From: Ornithodoros turicata
Lineage: Eukaryota > Arthropoda > Arachnida > Ixodida > Argasidae
NCBI RefSeq assembly: GCF_037126465.1
Contig: NC_088206.1
Span: 74,341,687-74,405,686 of the forward strand
Reading direction: 5' to 3'
Length of the DNA: 64,000 nt
Positions within the stretch are counted from its first letter, which is position 1. Every line of letters starts with the position of its first letter. The position numbers and the translations under genes are program-made. The notes under the pieces were generated by a model. The model had not been told where the DNA came from and ran no database searches. It was given only the letters and a program-made list of their open reading frames with translations. Below, in pieces: positions 11,615 to 24,200 of this stretch.

Positions 11615-12285
11615 GTGTCATTACTCGAGAGAAATCCAATTTTCCTGCAAATGTCAACTCTGATACTTTTTTAGAGTAACTTTAACAACCCACCTGTCCT
11701 ATGAAACCAGCTTAAAACCGAACAATACCTCTGACACAAATAACGTAACATATCCTCGAGTTTTTTATTTTGGCACACGAGAAAAAAGGAGTGGGGAATG
11801 GAATTAATCTCCTGCACTTGACATACGCTTATTGGACATTGGGTTCGAGTGAAAAGAGAGACAAAGTAAACGATAAATTTTGGCATGTTCAAAGACCTCA
11901 AAGGAAAAGTAGACCCCTCCTCAGTAAAGCACCGAGTAGTCCTTGAGAGACTTGAGAAGGCGTCTTATTAGAGTCACTATGAGATAGCACAGCATACGGG
12001 AATTTCCAAAGAAGATTTTTGAAATGATGGTGATACAAGGATAGGGGATGTCATTTTCAATGGCTGCAGATTCAAAAACGAGGTGATGCAGACTCACAGC
12101 CCCTGTCCTGTTTATCTTCCGTTGAGACAATGGCAACCTACTTGTATGTTGCGTACTTGGTTAAATTGTTGCAATACGCGTCCACAGGTTGTCCCATCCA
12201 TGGCGAGAGAAAAAGAGGGAATCATCCCAGAGCAGCACAAGTGAGAAACTAGAAAAGTCAAGAATAGAGCACCATTTATACTCCA

Positions 12286-12367
12286 TGATAGGCAAGCCTG
12301 AGCGATGGGCAAGACACGTAAACAAACACAAATACGTGTCTTGCCTATCGCTCCGGCTTGCCTATCA
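12286..12367. repeat. Inverted repeat, 35-bp arms
   Basis: The left arm 12286-12320 and right arm 12333-12367 are complementary at 33 of 35 positions, around a 12-nt A/C-rich loop. Similarity continues weakly outward for about 15 bp on each side. No coding potential; a foldback or MITE core is likely. Confidence 0.8.
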
Positions 12368-12380
12368 CGGAATTTATCCA

Positions 12381-13541
12381 CCAGCTAGCCTGCATTTACG
12401 CCATTCTGTCAATGACCGTTTATACTCCGTCGTAACTTCCATGATGGCTGTATGGTCAAGTATAATGGCTGTCGTTGGACTGTTCATACTCGAGTGGCAG
12501 AGAATGTGCAGAGTCAGTTGTAACCATTGAACCAAAAACATCTACAGAGACCAGTCGTCATACCCCACGAATGACTCATCTGATGTGCTATCCTTTTTAT
12601 ATATTATTTTCCCCAGTTTTCTAAACAATACGTCTAGATCTTGGCCATCTTTTTTCGGATACCTGCCCTGTTCCAAAAGGCATTAAGCGAATCTGAATCT
12701 GAACGAGGGTCCAGTAACAAGGAAAAAGTTCTTTCCGTTGGCTGCTCGCTATCAAAATTCGGCATATTATGTGTTTGCTGAGCAGTGAATATCTTCCCAC
12801 TTGCTGTCGTTCGTTCGTCACTTTATTATCACGAAACCCGACCTCATGCCTGTGCTAGAAGTGCTTCATATGGTGTTGCTCAAATTCATATAAAAAAGCT
12901 TCTAGAACCGCTCAATTTTATAATTCTGATATTTTTAGATTCAGTATATGCCCTTCTTCCATTTCTACGCAATATTACCTTTCAAACGCTTTCACTGATT
13001 TTTAAAATGGTACGAATCACTCCGTTCACTCCATCCAGTTATCCAAAGGATCTCACACAAAGGAGGTCTATGGCGGTGGAGGTTCTGCCATGAGGATTTT
13101 GTTCAGCTCGTGCTAGATGGCACCACCTATAACTCCATCTCGCAGGAAAATTAATCGTCTGCTTCTTCCATGTTTCATCTCTAATCCGGTAGATCTCATT
13201 AAGTACCGTGGACCATCAATCATTCCTGGTACGAGTGTGTCCTTCCAATTTTCCCTACAGCCAGTAGATAACTGGCTTATCAAGACAGTAAGCAGAGCAT
13301 GAACCAACGGAACAACCAGCCTTCTTAACCACCCAATAAATGAAAGTGCACTACTTTCCATCCTTGTCCTACACAATGGTTCTAGACATCCCTTTATTTC
13401 TGCCCATATCAGTTGTGCTCCAAAGCATTTGCATTTCCAATATTTCTAGGATATTTAGCAAACTTGATAAATGTACAAGCAAGAACAGAAACATGCTGGT
13501 CAGTTGGACTATGCAGTGATATGGGATACTTTTGAGATAAA
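12381..13541. other. Spacer without recognised gene
   Basis: Between the hairpin at 12.3 kb and the AVEN 3' end. The longest minus-strand ORF here (13113-13376, 87 codons) shows no family I recognise and lacks clear splice partners. I see nothing else to annotate. Confidence 0.4.
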
Positions 13542-13637
13542 TTTATTGTACATATATACAACAAGAACTGCGAACATTGAAGATATGACAATGACTAGTA
13601 GAAGAATGGTGGCAGAGTAAAGTCTCTTTGATTCCAG

Positions 13638-14737
13638 TTAATCATCCAGGACACTATCCAGCCAGTCCTCCAAATTGACACTTTCTGGAAAGGAAAAGAT
13701 GTTCATGTTTCTACTTTTGCCTTCTCCTCAAACTGCCATGGACATCCTTAGGATGTCAGACAAGGTGCACTGAACCAAGAATACGCTCCTGATCATTCCA
13801 TGCAATCCAAGAATATTCCAGATGGCAGCGAAACAATAGAGAAAAATGGTTCATTAGTTATACCCATCTGAGACAGTATTCTTATACATTCCAACGCGGA
13901 TCACATGGAGACCTAAGGAGCACCATAGCTTACAAGCTCTGGGCTCTGGGCTATGTGAGCTCAATATTAAATGTAAGAAGAGAGTCATACCAGCCTTTGA
14001 GGGCAACAAGTCTTGAGCACCGCCCTCTTTCTTGGCATTCTTGAGACATGCACTCAGGGAATTAGTCAGGGAACAGGGAACAATACCAGAGTGCTTGCAG
14101 CGCAGAGACAATGCGTCGTCTTGGTATTGCTGGTAAATTTCACGCTGACAAAAGAATTCAGGATTTTGTTCAGAAAAACGAAATACTTTTAGAGGAAAGG
14201 AAAGAATCACTCACAGGAAAGATATCTTTGGTGAGACGTAGCCTCTGGGGGATGGGAATGGTATGCAAAGCCTGAGTCACCAGTTGGCAATCCAAAGACA
14301 GGAAATTGGACACTTGGAAATCGTCTCCCTCTTCCTTGAACCGAAACTGGCCACCTTTTGGAAGACGCCAAGATATCTTTAGGGCCTTGAGATAGTGGTT
14401 TATCCAGAATCCCAACGTTGGGGGGTCTGGATAAATCACGAGCGACAGAAGGAAAATCACCTGTGCAACTTAGTAGCTCTTGGAAGTCTTGTCCCCTTTT
14501 CCGTGTAAACTGTACAGTGTCGTCTTCTTTCGGTTCTTCATAACGACTCCAGTTGCTCTCAAGTTTTCTTCCGAAATCCGCCTCTTTCATCTATGAAGTC
14601 AGACACTGAAAGCTTGCTCAAATGCAGAAAAACCCCATACAGTTTACCCCTTGAGCGCGTTCTGCAGGTTCTACCGATTTCTCTCCTTCAAGGCGACGCA
14701 TTTTCCCATCTGTCCTGCGTTCTTTATTCTTCGTCAT
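13638..14737 (-). CDS. AVEN: Aven, cell death regulator
   Basis: Aven binds Bcl-xL and Apaf-1 to inhibit apoptosis and also activates ATM/ATR signalling in animals. Five exons on the minus strand join in phase: 14737-14648, 14590-14461, 14354-14215, 14144-13991, 13684-13638, giving 186 codons plus stop. The first exon is basic (MTKNKERRTDGKMRRLEG), replacing the RG-rich head of the vertebrate protein. Next come the family core SNWSRYEEP, RGQDFQELLS and GGQFRFKEEGD, then a segment like the family's L..AL..LPL..RL, and the conserved C-terminus NLEDWLDSVLDD. It is much shorter than human Aven (about 360). A possible AATAAA on the minus strand lies at 13547-13542. Its start is 500 bp from that of BRF1, head to head. 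The middle exon 14144-13991 is poorly conserved and rests mainly on phase. Confidence 0.85.
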
Positions 14738-15237
14738 AATCGTTTAAAGCACAGTTGTTGTTATAACAACCTCCGTATCGATGAATGGATGGATACCGAC
14801 CTTCCCTTTGTGTCGGGGTGTCGGGCGGTAGCTTGCGCTACCTAGCCTAGAATGTCAATGATGTGGCAGCGGAAAAAAACAAAGTATTTGTGGCGCCATC
14901 TTTTTATGTTGGTGAGAACTGTACACGATCTTTGAGGTTTGATATGTGACACGTCAGGTGGCAGGGGGCTTATTCAGCCGTGCCTTGGCTTATTGTTAAA
15001 GTGTTTCATAACGAGGAGGGAATTCGTGTATCAATGTAATGGACTTGCAATAAAGTAAAAGGAAATCGTCTCTCCTCTGCAGATTTGTGAGTTGTCCAGC
15101 ACCCCTGATTCAGGTATGAAATAAATGTGGTTTTCGTACAACTATGCTGTGATATCGCTCCGTGAAAATCGGAGTTTCGGGGTTATGCGTACCTACATAC
15201 TTTTTATCCTTGTGTGCAGCTTTGATTTGTTTCAGCT
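14738..15237. promoter_or_regulatory. Divergent AVEN/BRF1 upstream region
   Basis: A 500-bp gap separates the start codons of AVEN (leftward) and BRF1 (rightward), so the promoters of both, and probably 5' UTRs, must lie here. A copy of the dispersed motif GGATGGATACCGACC..CCCTTTG..TCGGGCGGTAGC (14785-14835) sits 50 bp from the AVEN start. No TATA box can be assigned with confidence. Confidence 0.5.
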
Positions 15238-18200
15238 ATGTCATCCCAGAAGGCATGCCAGCACTGTGGCTGCAGCGAAATCGATAGGGATCCAGCACGT
15301 GGAGACGCCGTGTGTACCAACTGCGGATCCGTCCTCGAAGACACCATCATAGTGTCAGAGATTCAGTTTGAAGAAAATGCTCACGGAGGGTCAAGGGCCA
15401 TCGGACAACTCGTTAGCTCAGACGGTCAGATCCTGAAACTCTATTTAGAAATAGGAAAAGGGTGTCACATGTGTCTAAAGCTAAAAACCCCTTGTGAAAG
15501 AAGGTTACACCACTTGGAATTATGGGGACACTGCTGTCAAAAACCAGCTCAAATCGAGACTATTTCTTTGGAGTAATAAACATGGTCACTTTCAAGTGCA
15601 ACAGAGGGGACGACCAAGTACTGACAGGCGATTTTAGCTATGCAACGTCAACACGTTCATTGCCATGGCTTTGGCAAATCAATTGAAAACGAATAGCAGC
15701 AACAAGGGTGTAGGTAGGATTAGACAGGACAACTGCAGACTCTCAACTGAGGTTTAATCAAAGAAAACAGCATCTTAAACGCAAACATTATCACCTAACA
15801 ATGTACGGAGAGGGAGATTCCACTCAACACCTTTGTTGAGTGGAATCTCCCTACCTTTGTCCTCTCCGTACACTGTTTCCTTCAATTAGACCTCAGTTGA
15901 GAGTCTGCAGTTGTCCTGTCTAATCCTACCTACGTCCTTGTTTTCTTGCCGCTATTCGCCATCATGAACCTACACCAACTACCCTGGATTGTTCCTATTG
16001 TGGAAAACAAATAGTATTGCTTAGCACCTAATACCCCAGTGCTGGGAGCTTTGCACATGTCCAGGTCTCTAGTATAGTAGTAGTAGGTCATGGTTAGGAG
16101 TGTGTAAGGGGGTGTCCGGATAAATCTGGTTCGTGAACCCAAAAGAAAAAAAAATGTTTGTTGCGGAAATAGTTTCTGTACATAGTTGGATCAATCGAAA
16201 GATCCATCATTGAAATTCACACCTCATGTTTGTACTTGCAAAGAATTTTGCCGTGTTTTTAACGTAATGAAACTTGCAATGCAGATACTTTGTGTCCTTC
16301 CAAAGTGGCTGTATAATAGTTAGCAAAAGTTGTATACAGTGTTGGAGGAATGACGGAGAAATTATTTTTAAGGTACCGGTGGTCGAACTCTAGGTCTCTA
16401 TCAAGGGAAGGAGTCTAGGGCAATTACTTTACAGAATGGTTAGTCACAGTTAGTCACAGTGAAGCCCATAACTAATAGAAGACTCGTTTGCAGCACGACG
16501 GAAAATAGTGCAGGTGGCGGAGAGGTTGAGGCTGAATCAACATTGCATCGACACAGCCTTCAACTTTTACAAGATGGCTTTAACGCGTCACCTGACACGC
16601 GGACGACGCAACTCTCACGTTGTGGCAGCGTGCATTTACATGGTGTGTCGCATCGAAGCAACTCCCCGTATCCTTTATTTTGCTCCTGACAATTGTAATT
16701 TCCAATTTTACTCTGCCACCCCGATTCCATCGCAAAATATATTTCCAGCTACAATGGAAAAATAGTTTCTTGGTTTTGATCAATTCTTGATCAAGAAGCA
16801 GCGTGCATTTGGGGAACTGCAATGTCCTTCTGAAGATCCATCTCCTATGGAGAGCACGCTCTGCATTATGGGGAAAACTCCTTTTGTGTTGCCGTCAATT
16901 TTGTTTTTTACTCGAGTTACTTCCGATAACAATTACCTGTGAAAGGGAAACAGGAAGATGCGTCATCTTGGCCAGCATATAAAAAACTGAGCAAAGCTTT
17001 TCTTTTTATCTGTTATCATTCCTACCATGGCCACCTCTGCTGCCCGGGACAATCTTTCCGTTTTTTTTTTTTTAAATTTTATTGTTACGTATCTCATTAA
17101 TATGAATACCCACTTTTTAAACAATGGTCAGTGCAGAAAGGTATTTCTGTCTCACTATTATGGACACCACCAGTGAGGCATCTATGAGCAAGTATTTTCC
17201 GGCATATTGCGTATCTTGTACAAATTCTTCCTTTCGCAGGTCAAAGTGACTGAGTTGAGTAGAAACAGACTGTTTCGCTTCATAAGTGTGGTCAAATGAC
17301 CGTGAAATATCTGAAAAAAATCAAATTGACTGTAAAGCAAGCTTTCTTTTGAGTTTGAGAAACATACAATACAAAGAGGACAACGCACGACTCAAACCAG
17401 AAAAAAGGAAGCTTCAATGGAGAAGGTTCATTGCTGCTGTGCGTCTTGTGTCGTCTTCTTTGTATTGTGCATTACTCGAGGAAATGTTTTTTCGGGTGTA
17501 TCAAGAAAAATTAATGATTGAGTTAGGGTGGCAAAAGGTCAGTATACAGGTAATGCAGGTTTACCCAAACTACCTGCACTTTAGCTGCAGCGACAGGAAA
17601 TTTGTACCAGCAAACTGTGGATAGAGGGAGAGTGAAAACTTAAAAGCAGCAGACAAGATGAGAAGCAAATGAGTTATGGACCCTCATTTCAAAGAGGGAT
17701 GCTCCATCCATCTATGTAGGGAATGTATTTTGTCAAGGAATGCACTTTTTATTCCTGACAGACTTGGCAAATGTTTTAGTTTAATTTTTAAAAATTACAA
17801 CTCGATAAAATTACTCGTATGTAGCGAGAGTTCCTCCGAACTAAATGCCGTTGATTTTTGTATTAAATTTTTTTGACACGGTTTCTGAAACATTGATGTA
17901 TTATGATGCAACCTTAACTGTTGTCAGACATGTTGTTGGACTTGAGTGACATAGTTCAAGTGAACGTCTATGATTTGGGCAAGACATTCTTACGACTCTC
18001 AAGTGCCCTTTGTATCAACATTCCAGCCATTGGTAAGTGCATTGTCATTTTTAATACAAGTTACATTGCTCTAATTGTGCCTAGAAATGCCTGTACATGA
18101 AACCTCATTTCGCTTTTGGGCAACAATAAAGAGCAATGGTTGTTCTTCGATGGCAGGATTATTTCAACTTTGAGGGAGTTGCTATCGGGGGCTAAGTTGT

Positions 18201-21200
18201 TTATTGGGCAGGGAAAGTCAGCCATCGAATAACACTATTTTGTGTGGGATTTAGAAATCAACTCGAACAAGTTGAGAACTCTGATAAAACTCGGTTTTCA
18301 ATGTTTGATGGCATTCAACCAAGTGTGACGCAAACGTGGCGTCAATATGAAATGCAGGCAGCCTGAAACAATGCAGCTTCACACGCACTGATTTAGAAAT
18401 GGTGTTTTACTGTTACTGCAAGTTACCCTCAGGCTTTTTACATTCTGAACCTGAGTTTGTCGACCCTAACAGTTACTTGGCCGGAGAGTTGCAGCCAATA
18501 GGAACGAGCGTAGGTCTGGGTCCTTCTATACCCTGTTGTCCAACATTGAGGCAAGATGAGAAACATGATTGCAAAGTGAAACTTTGCTCTGCCTGTAGAG
18601 CACAATTTATTAATTTATTAATCTAATTTAATGTCCATGAGAACATCTGTGTGGGAGCTTTTAATTGTATGCATTCAGCAGCATTCTCCGAGACAAAATG
18701 GCCTACAAGTGGTTTATAGTGATTTCAAATTCATTTGACTGCGAGTAAAAAGGAAAAATCTTTGTCGTAGTCTATGGTGCAAGCAATGCATATGAGCACG
18801 TTAGGATAAAGTACTAAGTGAGTCGCTCAAAATAGAGGGCGATTTTATTGCTTATTTGAGGTCTATTTGTCTGGTCCATAAAAGAGCAGCTCGGGTATCT
18901 GCCCTCCTTGAACACCTGTTCCATTGGTGCTATCTGATGAACATTGGAACTGGAAAGTAGTACATCCAATGACAACCTCACTCATCCCTTCTTGGCCAAA
19001 GTAACTCAACTCTGGTCCTTCCAAGACAGCAGACACAGTGTAATATGTGTCAGGTTCCATCTGAACTGGGTCATCAAAGTAGACGCGAAACGTGTTGCTC
19101 GACCCATCAGAGTTGAAATGGGTGTCTTGTTGCGCTAGAGATCTTCCTCCACGCTTGATTTCAATTCGAGCCCTGTATTCACATGCTCCGCTGCTTGATC
19201 CGTACAACCCAAATCCTGCCAGGAAGATGCGCCGATCTGAGCAGAACTGGACGCTATCGCATCGGCCACGATATCGCCACTGATTGCTGCGATATGCGCA
19301 CGATTGAAAGCGACGACACACCCTCAGCTGTAATCCAGTGCGAGGCCTAGTGGGGAACTGCAGGGATGGCTTATTGGCCGCCACAAAGTGTAAAAAAATA
19401 TCGGCTGTCTCACGGAGAGTGAGAACTTGGGATTGAGCTGCCCCATCAGCAAACTCTTGGAGTGTCATGGTGGGCAAACGCAAGAGATGCAACGCGGGGC
19501 CCAGCACGGCACGTTGGTTTTCTGGATTCCTTTGAAGACCGCATCGACTGCACTCTGCTGCTGCCCAAGTAAGGGCAGCCTCAAACAGGGAAGCTTCACT
19601 CACATTGAGAGTTTCTCTGGAAAGGATAGCCTCCAAAGTGGGTCGATCCACATCTGAAAATCCCTCAGATGTAAGCGCCTGCTGGGCCTGTGCATCAATT
19701 ATCTCCCAGCAGCGCTGAGCAAGCTCAGGTTCTTCAAAGAGACGACTCTGACTAAGCAGAACACACGCATTGCGTGCTGTCAAACTTGTCTCTAGGTAGG
19801 CGACGCATGCGCGGGCCAGATGTGGTACTAGATACTTCTTGGCTGCATACAGAGTGGCAAGGACAGTGTCTGCCTCTAGCGTCATGTCGTCACAGTACAG
19901 GTATCTGCGGAGGGGATAGGATATTTACTGACGCGTTAACGAGGACACCTTAAGGCCTACCTTAATAGGACGAGGAATGCCGCAGGTTCCACGTCTGGGA
20001 TCTCAATCTCTGGGTTGGATGGAGCAGCCAAGCCTCCGTAGAACATGGCATAGAACACGGAGCTGCCCGTTGCCAGTACATATTTGTGTGCGGGGATTGC
20101 CTGTTGACCCCCTTTGGGACCCACTAGGAATCTATGCAGTTGAAACACAGTCCTGTACAAAGACGTTTTACTTGTACAAACACTTACTTGACATCACTCA
20201 TGAGCTGATTGTTGAACATAGCAGCATTGCGCTGCCTCACGGTTTCCCTTTGTGCTTGCCAATTTGGATCAGCAGTGAGCATAGCCCCTGTCTGTGGGGG
20301 AGGACTGGGGCATTGCAAATATGCAGGTGGTGGGGACACTGCCCTGGGGGGACTCGGGGAGCATGGCGGTTGCTGGGGCTCTACCTGCTGACCTGTTCCG
20401 TGAGAGTTGAATGAAATTTACAGTTTGCTATGATTGGCATATTTTCATATCAATCTGCTGCCATTGTATGACAAATTCTGGCTCGGCATTACGAGTAACA
20501 AGATCGAGCAATTGTTTTGGTTGTCTAGATAGCCGCCACACAGTAAAACACACACCAACGAGTGTTAGCTTACCAAAAAAAACCCTCGGTTTTCCAAAGG
20601 AAATTGTTTCCTCGCGACGTCTCGGTGTCTTTGCAGACGACATATTACCGTCAAATGTAACGACAGAATCCTATCCGTGTGCCAAGTTTGGAGAAACTAT
20701 AGCTCAGCATAGAGAAACTGTTTTTGTTTACACTAATTCTGCACTTTTTTTTTCTCTCTCTCTCTCTCCTTCCCACAATGCATTTGAACTATGCAGATCG
20801 CTGCGCCATCTTTCTGTTCTGCCGTAAGCCTACGTTGGCGTGGCCGTAATAACAGTGTTGCGTAAGTTGTGAGATAGTTTTCTAGCAAAATGGCTCCAAT
20901 CGTTGAAGTTGCCCCACAGCAGGAGGAAGCCACGGAAGAAGCAAAACAAGTTCCAGCTACTCCCAAACCAACTATCGGTATTATATATCCTCCTCCAGAA
21001 CTGCGAAATATCGTCGACAAGACAGCCAGCTTCGTTGCGAGGAATGGACCCGAATTCGAGGCACGTATTCGTCAGAATGAAATCAATAATTCAAAATTTA
21101 ACTTCCTCAACGCAACGGACCCCTACCATGCTTATTATGAGCATAAAGTTAAAGAGGCCAAAGAAGGCAAAGGACCTGCCGAAGCGATCCAGCCACCTAA

Positions 21201-24200
21201 GCCTACCCCTGAAAAGCAAGAAATCCGCAAAATAATTGAACCGCCCATCATCCCTAAGGAACCGCCAGCAGAATTTGAGTTCATTGCCGAACCTCCATCA
21301 ATATCTGCTATCGATTTGGACATTGTAAAGCTGACGGCACAGTTTGTCGCCCGAAATGGCCGTCAGTTCCTAACGAACCTCATGAACAGAGAACAGAGAA
21401 ACTACCAGTTCGATTTTCTTCGACCTCAACATAGTCTGTTTAACTACTTCATGAGATTGCTAGAGCAGTACACCAAAGTTCTCATTCCAAACAAGAGCAT
21501 GTTAATGAAACTAAAAATGGAGGCTGACGACCCGAAGGTAGTGTTGAACCAAGTGAAATATCGTGTCGAATGGACTCGATTTCAAGAAGCTCAAAAACGC
21601 CGAGAAGAGGAAGAAGCTGAGAGGGAAAGAGTACAATATGCGCAGATCGACTGGCATGACTTTGTTGTAGTGGAGACAGTAGATTATCAACCCAATGAGC
21701 CAGGACTTTTCCCTCCTCCAACGTGCCCTGAGGAAGTAGGATCCCGTGTTCTTGCTCAACAAAGGATGGAAGAAGAGGGTGAAGAAGTGGAAATGGAAGT
21801 AGAGTCTGATGAAGAAGGCGTTGAGGAAGTTTCCAAGAATGAGGAGTCCCCGAGTCCCCCGAAGGAAGCCCCTCCTCTGCCCCCAAATCCAGAGCAAGTT
21901 GTTGTACGCAAAGACTACAATCCCAAAGGGACAAAGACACAGAAGGCCTCGTCCGAACAGTATCTCATCTCTCCGATTACAGGGGAGAAAATTCCTGCAG
22001 ATAAGATGCAGGAACACATGCGTATTGGACTGTTGGACCCACGTTGGGTGGAGCAGCGGGATCGTGCCATGCAGGAGAGAATGCAACAGGATGAGGTGTT
22101 TGCTCCAGGCACTGCTATTGAGAGCAGCTTGAAACAGTTTGCAGAACGGCGAACAGACATCTTTGGATTTGGAGACGAAGAAACTGCCATTGGAAAAAAG
22201 ATTGGTGAGGAAGAACGTCGTCTGCCAGAGAAAGTGACGTGGGATGGCCATACTGGAAGCATGGAAGCGGCCACAAAAGCGGCCAGGGCAAACATCACCA
22301 TCGAAGAACAGATCCAGCAGATCCACAAGATCAAGGGTCTTTTACCCGACGAAGAGAAAGAGCGGATTGGTCCGGCTAAACCCGCTGGTCCTCCACCTCT
22401 TCCTCCAAACCCTCCACCGCAAGAAAAGAAAAAACCACCACTTCCTCCGATGCCTCCCAAACCTCTTCCACCACCCCCACGACCTGTTGTCATCACAGCA
22501 GCACCACGTCCCCAGATCATCAACCCTGCTCCCACGTTGCTCATGCCACCACACATCCCTGGTCTCATATCTGTAACGACAGCGATACCGGCTTCGGTAC
22601 AGCACACATCGTTTGTGACTATACCGGAAGCAGAAGAAGAACCTCCGAGCAAGCGGCACAAATCTGAGGATGCCCTGGTGCCTGAGGCAGACTTCTTGAA
22701 GCAGTACCGTGGTCCTGTCACCATTAAGGTACAGGTCCCTGAAGCAAGTGACAAGGCGGAATGGAAGCTCAAGGGACAGACGGTCACCCTCACACTACCG
22801 TTGACAGACACCATTTCGGTGCTAAAGGCCAAGTTGCATGAAGAGTTAGGCATGCCTCCTGGCAAGCAGAAGTTGCAATATGAGGGAATGTTTGTCAAAG
22901 ATTCTAACAGTCTTGCATTCTACAATGTCACCCCCAATGCAGTTGTCAGCCTGCAAGTAAAAGAGAGAGGAGGAAGGAAAAAATAAAAACTGTCTCCTTT
23001 TAAGTTTGTGTCTCTGCTTCAGTCCTCAACACAACACTCTGGTCGCTTAGAGAAAGAAGCCCCTGATTGCTTCAATACACACACAGTATTTTTGGCCATC
23101 TTACGAGGCCCTAAATATAAACGTTTAGGTAGAAAATTACTATTGTGTGCTACCCATTAGGTTCACCCGGGTACAATGTACCCTGTTTTTAAAATGGTGC
23201 ATTTGGTAGAGTCCCATGTAAAGTCCCTGCAGAATCCCTCTGCTGTATAATAATCATGCAGAAAGAACCCATCATAGAGAGGAGACCCTAGCGAAACTGT
23301 TTCAAGGGATCTACTAATCATGGATCTAGGCTATCTAGTCTAGCACATTGGGAAATTTGTGCCATGAACAAGTTTAACGGGGTGTCTACCAACCTGGAGA
23401 ACCAGGAAAAAGCAGCTCAAGTCAGGGAAAATTGCGGACAGGTGCCATCATGATGCACGGCGAAGCAGGAGTGCTGACCGGTGGTTGAGCGGCAACGTTA
23501 CCGCGAGTAGCAGTACGACAAGCTCTTGAGGCCGCCAAGTAATAAATGGCATGTTTTAGGAGGGATCTGTATGAAAACATAGGAGCAGGCACCAAGTTCC
23601 CCTTTTGTTTTTGTCAGGGAATTTGAGGGCTACAGTTTGGTTTAAAGGAGAGTGTGTCCTGAAACTGAAGGAAATTTTATTTTTCAGATCCCTGCCTGTA
23701 CATAGTACGTTTTGCTCATCATTTGGAATTTGGGGAGAAAACGCACCAAGTGTCCATGACAGCCCTGCGCATGGTACAACGCATGAAACGGGATTGGATG
23801 CATACGGGACGTCGTCCGTCTGGTCTTTGCGGGGCAGCCTTGGTGGTGGCGGCCAGGCTGCACGACTTCCATCGCACAGTCAAGGATTTGGTTCGGGTTG
23901 TCAAGGTCTGCGAGACAACCATTAGGAAAAGGTGATTAAAGGGGAGGGCTTAAAGAGGATTGTTATTGAGAGTTTCCACCACCAAAAGGTTGACAGAGTT
24001 TGGTGAAACCCCTTCGAGTCGCCTCACATTGGAAGAATTTATGACAATAGACCTAGAGGAAGAACAAGATCCTCCTTGCTTCAAGGCAGCACGAAGGGTT
24101 CCTCCAGTTACGGCTACACGGGAGATATCCAAGTTGCAGAAACAAATTGAGAGAGCTCTCGAGGACAGGAGGGCAAAAGTGCGAGGACGTTTTGCCCGAT

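Noticed and set aside
13113..13376. Minus-strand 87-codon ORF with a hydrophobic start, next to AVEN
   Set aside because: No family recognised, no splice link to AVEN whose five exons already form a complete frame.
21511..22898. Long minus-strand ORFs (271 and 327 codons) opposite SF3A1
   Set aside because: They are antisense shadows of a strongly biased coding sequence; no domains and no separate signals.
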